Assembly: GCA_029641185.1 (NCBI GenBank)
Contig: JAPWGK010000009.1
Span: forward strand, 756,501-820,500
DNA: 64,000 bases
Direction of reading: 5' to 3'
Source of the DNA: Pseudofabraea citricarpa
Lineage: Eukaryota > Ascomycota > Leotiomycetes > Helotiales > Dermateaceae
Under the pieces are notes generated by a model that made no database searches, was not told where the DNA came from, and was given only the letters and a program-made list of their open reading frames with translations. Positions within the stretch are counted from its first letter, which is position 1. Every line of letters starts with the position of its first letter. A program made the position numbers and the translations under genes. Shown here piece by piece: positions 57,851 to 64,000 of this stretch.

Positions 57851-58616
57851 CACAATAAAGAGCTTCGCAGGATGGCATGGGAAAGGATAAAGGGCTAGGG
57901 AGCTTCGCAGGATGGAATTGGGGGACGAAAAAGGGTTATGGCGCTCGGAAGCTTGTGATCTTCCTTTTTTCTTATTTTTCACCATCTCTCATTATCTCCC
58001 GAGGTCTCTTCTGAGATGATATTTCTCCTTCTAGATTTTTACATTACTCTGTTAATTCCAAGCGCTGATTCTTCTTTGATTAATACAAAGCAAGAACAGA
58101 CATTACGCTTCCCATCTTTTTTTATTAACTCGAGACGTGTTTTCACCTCTTCCAGATAGATAGATATCTTTTCCAGAAAATTACAGTTGCTACATAATTC
58201 TCAATCTATTTTGCAAGAAAACGAAAAAAAATCTCACTCTCACACAGATACATAGGTATACACGTACCTCCCCCTTCTCCTTTCCAAATTCTCAACTTTA
58301 TTTCCTAGCTTGAGACGCATTTAAGTTTCTCTAAGATAACATCAATATATCAGGTAAGTGAAATAAGTGAATAACTACTCCCTTATAACCCCCCCTCTAG
58401 AGAATCATATAACAACTATATCACCTACCAAGCTTACCGCGTATAAGTAAGTGAATCTAATGTTCTGTACGTAGAGTTATAGGCAATCATCCTCGGTCAA
58501 CACGTGTTACAAGGCGGTACAGGTGTATCGACAGATAAATATATTTGCTACCTAATTTTCAATTCAATTTACGGAAGGAAAACCAAAAATCTTATTATAC
58601 ATAGATATACCTGGGT
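57851..58616. other. Intergenic DNA
   Basis: A/T-rich DNA following the hypothetical gene, with GAGCTTCGCAGGATGG repeated near its start. No gene recognised. Confidence 0.5.
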
Positions 58617-58961
58617 ATATATATACACACACATATACATATATATGCATATATACATACATGTACACATACACACATACACACTTACATATACACACTT
58701 ACACATACATCCATATATATATATATATACACATATATACATACATACATACATACATACATACATACATACATACATACATACATACATACATACATAC
58801 ATACATACATACATACATACATACATACATACATACATACATACATACATACATACATACATACATACATACATGTACACACATATACATGTACATACAC
58901 ATACATACATATATACATATATACATATATACATATATACATACATACATATATATATACA

Positions 58962-59023
<62 letters not shown>

Positions 59024-59297
59024 CATATATACATGTACACACACATACATGTACACACACATACATGTACACACACATACATATATATATACATACATAC
59101 ATACATACATATATACATACATGTACACACACATACATGTACACACATATACATATACATACACATACATATATATATACATACATACATATATACATAT
59201 ATACATACATGTACACACACATACATGTACACACACATACATATACACACACATACATACATACATATATATATATATACATATATACATATATACA

Positions 59298-59331
<34 letters not shown>

Positions 59332-59346
59332 CATACATACATACAT
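58617..59346 (+). repeat. Very long TACA/TATACA microsatellite
   Basis: About 730 bases are made almost wholly of TACA units, with TATA, CACA and TGTACA variants. The purest block is 58738-58873, over 30 uninterrupted TACA units. Being open in several frames, it gives long false translations of Y/I/H/T or M/Y/V/C. It is non-coding. Confidence 0.97.
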
Positions 59347-60314
59347 CCCTCCTACTTCCTACATCCCTCCAACCCCCCTCTCCATCCCCAAAAAAGCAAC
59401 AAAAAAGAAAAGAAAAAAAAACGAGCGAGATACCATCATCCACATCCACATCCACATCCACATCCGCATCCACATGGACATCCACCTACGTATCCCCAGT
59501 GTAACGCAGTAGTAATAGATGGTGGTGGTGGTGGTGGTGGTGGAAAGGTGGTGCTGTCTTCCTGCACACCCCCCCATCCACCCCACCACCCGTAGGGCTG
59601 CATATCTGACACACATACACATACCATACACACATACATAAATAATAATAACAACAACAGAGGTTGCTGACAGGTCACAGGCGAGTTCGGAGTAAGCCAG
59701 GTAGTAGCCGGTTTTTTTCGTCTTGGGCTTGGGCTTGGCAAGCCCACGAGGCGGGAAGGAAGGGTAGGAAGGTAGGCAGATAGGCAGACGGACAGAGAGA
59801 GATGATTCACTACTGCTACCTGCTCGAGGCGAGGCGTGTTTGGAGATACAAGGAGGATCTGAGAGGATCCTGATTAAAGTCATACTTGCCTTGCCGCTCG
59901 CGCGCTCGCTGACTGGAGTGCGTCTTATGAGTAAGTAATCGGGACCCGAGGGGGGGTACGGTACCGTACGGGCGGGTAAGTAAGATTCGGGTGTGAGAGA
60001 AAAGAGGGAGGGGGGGAGAGAGGTGGATGTGGATGTGGATGTAGACGTGGATGTTTATGCAGTTTTGATATTGAGGTGAAGAGGTGGCAGATATAGTAGG
60101 AGAGGCGGAGAGGAAGGGTGTCTACTCTTATGCATCACTGAGGTTATTGTATCTACCAGTTTCTTTTTTGTATCTTATGGTATAATACATGACGTGTAAG
60201 AACAAAGTGCAAACGCCAGAGGAATAGGGCACGTCCTACTCTTGGAGACTCCCCAAAACCATACTCATCGAGTACCTAGTCAATACATCTCGAACGTTGA
60301 GTTTCGACGTCCAG
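59347..60314. other. Intergenic DNA with short repeats
   Basis: Contains CATCCACATCCACATCCACA units at 59438-59470, GGTGGT units at 59520-59545 and GGATGTGGATGTGGATG at 60024-60042. The right end should be the 3' UTR of the CIA30 gene. No gene supported. Confidence 0.5.
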
Positions 60315-61526
60315 TTACTTGTTAATTGGTTTAAGGCGAGGAGAACCCATGTTCCGAATCGGTCTCAAGATAGCTCTCCAAACCTCCTTACAGAAATCAC
60401 CAAAGGTTCCATTTGCATTCTTCTCGGGCTTCTTCAATCCTCTCTTGGCCAGTTCTCCAGTTTCAAGCATACTCGGGTCCTTGCTGGCTGAGATCGCCCT
60501 CAAAGACATGTTAAAGTTACCTGATTGGGTTCCGAAATAGCTATATGCACTTGTTAGCTTTGGTTTGGTTTATTTTAGTAGAAGGCATCCGAGTAACGGA
60601 TCATGAACTCGACAGCTGATTTCGTGGCTTCTTGTGGTCATCAACCCACTTGGGGTGTAGCTACGAGGTTATTTCAAGGTTTGATACCGAGGTTAAGGTT
60701 AGGCGCTTCAAAGTTCGTACATGTATGCCGTCTACGGCTGAAGGTTAACCTAACCTCAGCTTCGCATGGCTTGAATACGTGCTCTCAGGCTTGCGCTGTG
60801 AAACATAACCATTGTGTAACCCGAGAGCTGAGGATTCAAAGGCCCGAAAACAAAAGGCAGACTTCCACGCGTACGGTAGCTACAGGTCCTGAATAGAAAC
60901 ATGGCTCGTACCTTCTCATCATCAGACTGATGCGCTTGATTCTCTGCAGCTCCAGAGGCTTGGGATCCGTCTGGTTCCGGCCCCTGTACGTGGCCACCAG
61001 GCTAGACCATGGCACAAAAGCGTCCTTTGGTTCCTCGGTGGCCTCGCTGCTGAAAACGTGTTCCCAGCTGACGGTACTCTGCTCGCTACCATTGATAGCC
61101 GGGACTATCTCATCCTTGACCGTAAGCGTATATTGCTTGGCATCCGACATCTCAACAGAGATCAGGATGCCATCATAGGCGGAGAGGTCCCAGACTCGGT
61201 CGTCACCCGTCGTTCGCTGAGAGGCGAACCCAGCCGTTCCGAGCGTTGTGGTGTCGAGCATCCCATGGAAGTCCGCGACGGGACTCGAGGGTTCGCAGTC
61301 GAGATAGGATTGCGATTTTCCGCCGCGCACGCGGTCATCTGAAGCGGCCCAGTCGAGGGGGGACCACGGCCTGTGTGGATTTGTCAGTCAGAGATCGGGT
61401 GCTGCGGGATTTGGGTTGCTTTGCAATCGAGACGGCGAAGTGGCAGTTGAGCCATGAACCGGCCGAACGATGAGGATGGATTACTTACAAGGCACCGCCG
61501 AAGAGGGCAAGACTGCTTGGAGCCAT
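60315..61526 (-). CDS. CIA30-domain protein (complex I intermediate-associated protein 30 family)
   Basis: CIA30 in Neurospora helps assemble mitochondrial complex I, but the domain also occurs in proteins of other roles. Exons 61526-61489, 61370-60912 and 60540-60315 (introns 118 and 371 nt) give 240 residues. The start MAPSSLALFGGALPWSPLDW leads into RVRGGKSQSYL, FHGMLDTTTLGTAGFASQRT, WDLSAYDGILISVEMSDAKQ and LVATYRGR; these are the blocks of the CIA30 beta-sandwich, followed by IKRISLMMRSYFGTQSGNF across the last junction. The tail is a basic segment (GLKKPEKNANG). No clear mitochondrial presequence is visible, so this may be the shorter cytosolic or ER-type relative rather than the assembly factor itself. 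The 371-nt intron is the longest in the window. Confidence 0.82.
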
Positions 61527-64000
61527 TTCCTGCAGGGGTGACTGAGTGTTGGATTGAGTGTTGGATTGAGTGTTGGATCGAGAGCTTGGGCGAGGGCTTT
61601 GCAAATCAGGACTGTGAGCCTCTTTTTATATACCAGGATTTGGCGCCAGCAGACCTTGCCATTTTGACTTTTGGAGATTCTTCTTTCTGTGGGAACCGGT
61701 ATACCAAGGGTTTTCATGGATTGGCACGTCTTGAACTCAATGTTGGGTTGGAGTCTGGGAGTTGGTGGCAGGATAAGGAAAAGAAAATGCTTCCCCACAG
61801 CTTCCCCAGGGCCATAGCTCCCGCCGTCGGCACCAAGGGATACCCAAAAGGGTAAGAGGGGGAAATCTTAATGTTGCAATGCCTGAATCTGCCGTCTACC
61901 AGCAGGATAAATTGTAGAAATTCAATGTGTAGTGGATTTGTCTAGCAGTTAATGTCTTTAATGGGTGCTTCACTAAAAGCTCAGAGGTGCTGGTGCCGCA
62001 CCTGACCTAAACCTCCTAACCAAACTAACTATATGTTCTGTACCTGGCAGCTTCTCATCCAACCATTTGTAATCGTGGTCCGACTACATCGCTCAAGTCA
62101 ACCAAAATCCGAGGAAAAGATGTTTGAGAACACATACTAGAGTATCTAGAGAGGTGATTATTCTAACTTCTACCAAATCTTCAAAATTCAAGGGCTGCCC
62201 TTCCGTCACAATGCCCCACGTATTCAAACCAACAAGTATCTATTCCGTACGCGAGTATTGTAACTTTGGTACCTAGGTACCTCCCTAGTAACTAAACAAA
62301 TTCTTCGAACCACAAGATACCCAGATGATGGGTCTTTCTCTTTTTCTTTTTGATTTTAGCCCACACCCGACGCGGGTTCCTACGTTGACAAGCCCTGACA
62401 AAACACCGTGTCATTTTTCTTACCATTCCTTTCCCACGACCTCCATATCGACCCATCTGCCCATCGTCCGGATACCCGCCAAGAGTGGAGGGAGATCCAG
62501 GCACGTCCTGTCCCACCACGCGCCGCCGATGACAAGGTCGTCGACCGAGACGCAGCTTAAATCCGCACGACGATATCCGCAGCACGAGCGATAATCCGTA
62601 GACTATACATTACCTCCGCGCACTTAGTCCCCTAAAAACCGAGACAAGAGAGGGCGAGGGCGAGGGCCAGGGCCAGGGCATCAGTCAATCGAGCATTATT
62701 ATTTCAAACCCCGAACGACCTGATGACCGGTTTTAGTCGTCACCAAGCAGGCAGATGGTCTGGTAACTTCTTGGTAAGTAGTGAGTGTGAGAAAGTCTGA
62801 AAAGGTGTTCCAGAGCCCGCAGGCCAATGAGAGAGATGAAGCGACGATTGATCCAGAGACAAAGACCGAGCCATCCAGCATCCAGCATCCAGCATCCAGC
62901 ATCTAGCATTGAGCATCGAGCACACCCAGCGTGTTGAGGGATCCAGCATCCATCCATCCATCCCTCCGTCCACGAGCCATCAGCCATCAGCCATCTCCAG
63001 CCAGACACAGGAACGGAGACGGGGACGGAGTAACAGGAACGACGATAGGAACCGATGGCCCCTTTTTTATTACTCCATAGGACGGCGGCCGTCAAGCTGG
63101 CAGAGGGAACAGAGGAGCGAGAACCTGCTACTGTGCCTCGCGGGTACATGTTCGAGCAGGCGCCTCGCAGCGGGAACGGGACGAGAGAACGGAAGAGGGA
63201 GAGAAGTGTTGCGAGATGGGAAGATGGGGGCCGGGTGCGATAAAAGAAGAGGAGAGAGGATACAGCATCACGGCGATATGCAGAGATGGAGCCAGAAGCA
63301 GTCAGGGAGGCAGGCAGAGAAGTGCAGACATGAGGCGCTGTTGCTGCTGCTGCTGCTGCTGCTGCTGTCTCTCTTTCCTTCACTATTCCTTCGCTCGACC
63401 CTCGTCCATCGTCCATGAACCCTCGTCAACCCTCGTCACACCCCGAATGAAAAATCCAAAAAATTCAATCGCTCGTCCGTCGCTCGCGGACGGAGCAGAT
63501 CGGTGTCCCGTTGCTCCGTACTGGGCATTGCTTACGTACGTACCTTTTGCTGTTTTGGCTGATTTCGTGGTATTCGTTGTCTACCTATGCAAGGCTGCGC
63601 TGCCGACGACAACCATACCTACTGTAACCCAGAACCCATACAGTTACCCATACAGTTACTGGACCCATGCCATGCCATGTCCCACGCCCCATGCCCATTA
63701 TTGTTGCCCTTTGTCTACAGTATTGCCCTTTGCCCTTTGCCCATTTGCCCAATGCCCATCTCCTGCACGACGCACACACTTTCCCTCCGACCATACCAGA
63801 CCATACCACACCACTACCACTCACCACTCACCACCCCCCTCCCCCTCCCCCCATCCCCCTCCTCCTACCCATTACAGACATCGCTCTCGCCGCAAAGCCG
63901 CAATGCCGCCCAGAATATGATTCATCCGGTATGTAGGGTGATGACAAAATCCCCGCCCATGCAGCAGAAGGGCGGTCCGCCCCCGTTGAAGGATGACCGA
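61527..64000. other. Intergenic DNA to the window end
   Basis: No gene is supported. Features seen: GAGTGTTGGATT repeats at 61550-61578, GGGCGAGGGCGAGGGCCAGGG at 62651-62680, CATCCAGCATCCAG repeats at 62873-62905, a CTG repeat at 63340-63366, and TGCCCTTTGCCC and ACCATACCAGACC repeats at 63720-63810. The end is pyrimidine-rich like a 5' leader, so a gene may start just beyond the window. Confidence 0.5.

Noticed and set aside
58504..59595. Long open frames of up to 363 codons on both strands
   Set aside because: They are translations of the TACA microsatellite (only Y/I/H/T or M/Y/V/C residues), open in several frames because the repeat contains no stop.
63904..63940. A gene start at the end of the window (MPPRI or a short exon before a GTATGT donor)
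   Set aside because: The frame stops after five codons, and the alternative four-codon exon cannot be tested without sequence beyond the window.

Overview
The window is nuclear DNA of a filamentous ascomycete (Pezizomycotina). Genes carry short introns of about 45-180 nt with fungal CTAAC/CTGAC-type branch points, there is a Woronin-lineage style PEX20 co-receptor gene, the beta-tubulin gene has the usual filamentous-fungal exon layout, and cell-wall CRH and fungal beta-mannosidase genes are present. A leotiomycete is my best guess from overall resemblance, but that is a weak inference. Nothing prokaryotic, viral or plasmid-like was seen.

Layout. 1-13 kb: a GPI-anchored CRH/GH16 cell-wall transglycosidase (-), beta-mannosidase B (-), a five-exon F-box protein (+) and SEC13 (-). 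13-15 kb: PEX20 (+) shares a 436-bp divergent promoter with SEC13 and is followed by an orphan coding-like segment that may be extra exons. 15.2-24 kb: a gene-poor, decayed region. It holds a tandem pair of small one-pass membrane protein genes with repeated exon-intron modules in their 3' parts, a protein-kinase relic, an inverted repeat, and a broken NACHT NTPase (NLR-type) relic. 24-28 kb: a PHD-finger protein (-) diverges from a 2-oxoglutarate/Fe(II) dioxygenase (+). 27.7-32.9 kb is long low-complexity intergenic DNA. 32.9-38.5 kb: a 1158-residue mostly disordered protein and a small cysteine-rich secreted protein. 41-46.5 kb: a tail-anchored Nudix hydrolase (-), a 14-copy interspaced repeat array, and argininosuccinate synthase (-). 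47.7-52.6 kb: beta-tubulin (-) diverges from GCN20 (+), whose last intron is GC-AG. 53.5-57.8 kb: a secreted GPI-type sorbosone/PQQ dehydrogenase-like protein and a repeat-bearing hypothetical protein. 58.6-59.3 kb: a very long TACA microsatellite. 60.3-61.5 kb: a CIA30-domain protein. The last 2.5 kb has no gene I can support.

The genes do not form one pathway. Most are housekeeping: secretion (SEC13), peroxisome import (PEX20), arginine synthesis (argininosuccinate synthase), cytoskeleton (beta-tubulin), translation control (GCN20) and probably complex I assembly (CIA30 domain). The accessory content is concentrated at 15-24 kb and around the small secreted protein. The most novel-looking items are the paralogous genes with duplicated exon-intron modules (16.2-18.0 kb), the interspaced 18-bp repeat array (43.2-44.2 kb), and the orphan frame after PEX20. 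All splice models here were made by eye from donor/acceptor motifs, phase and family resemblance; no alignment or RNA evidence was available.
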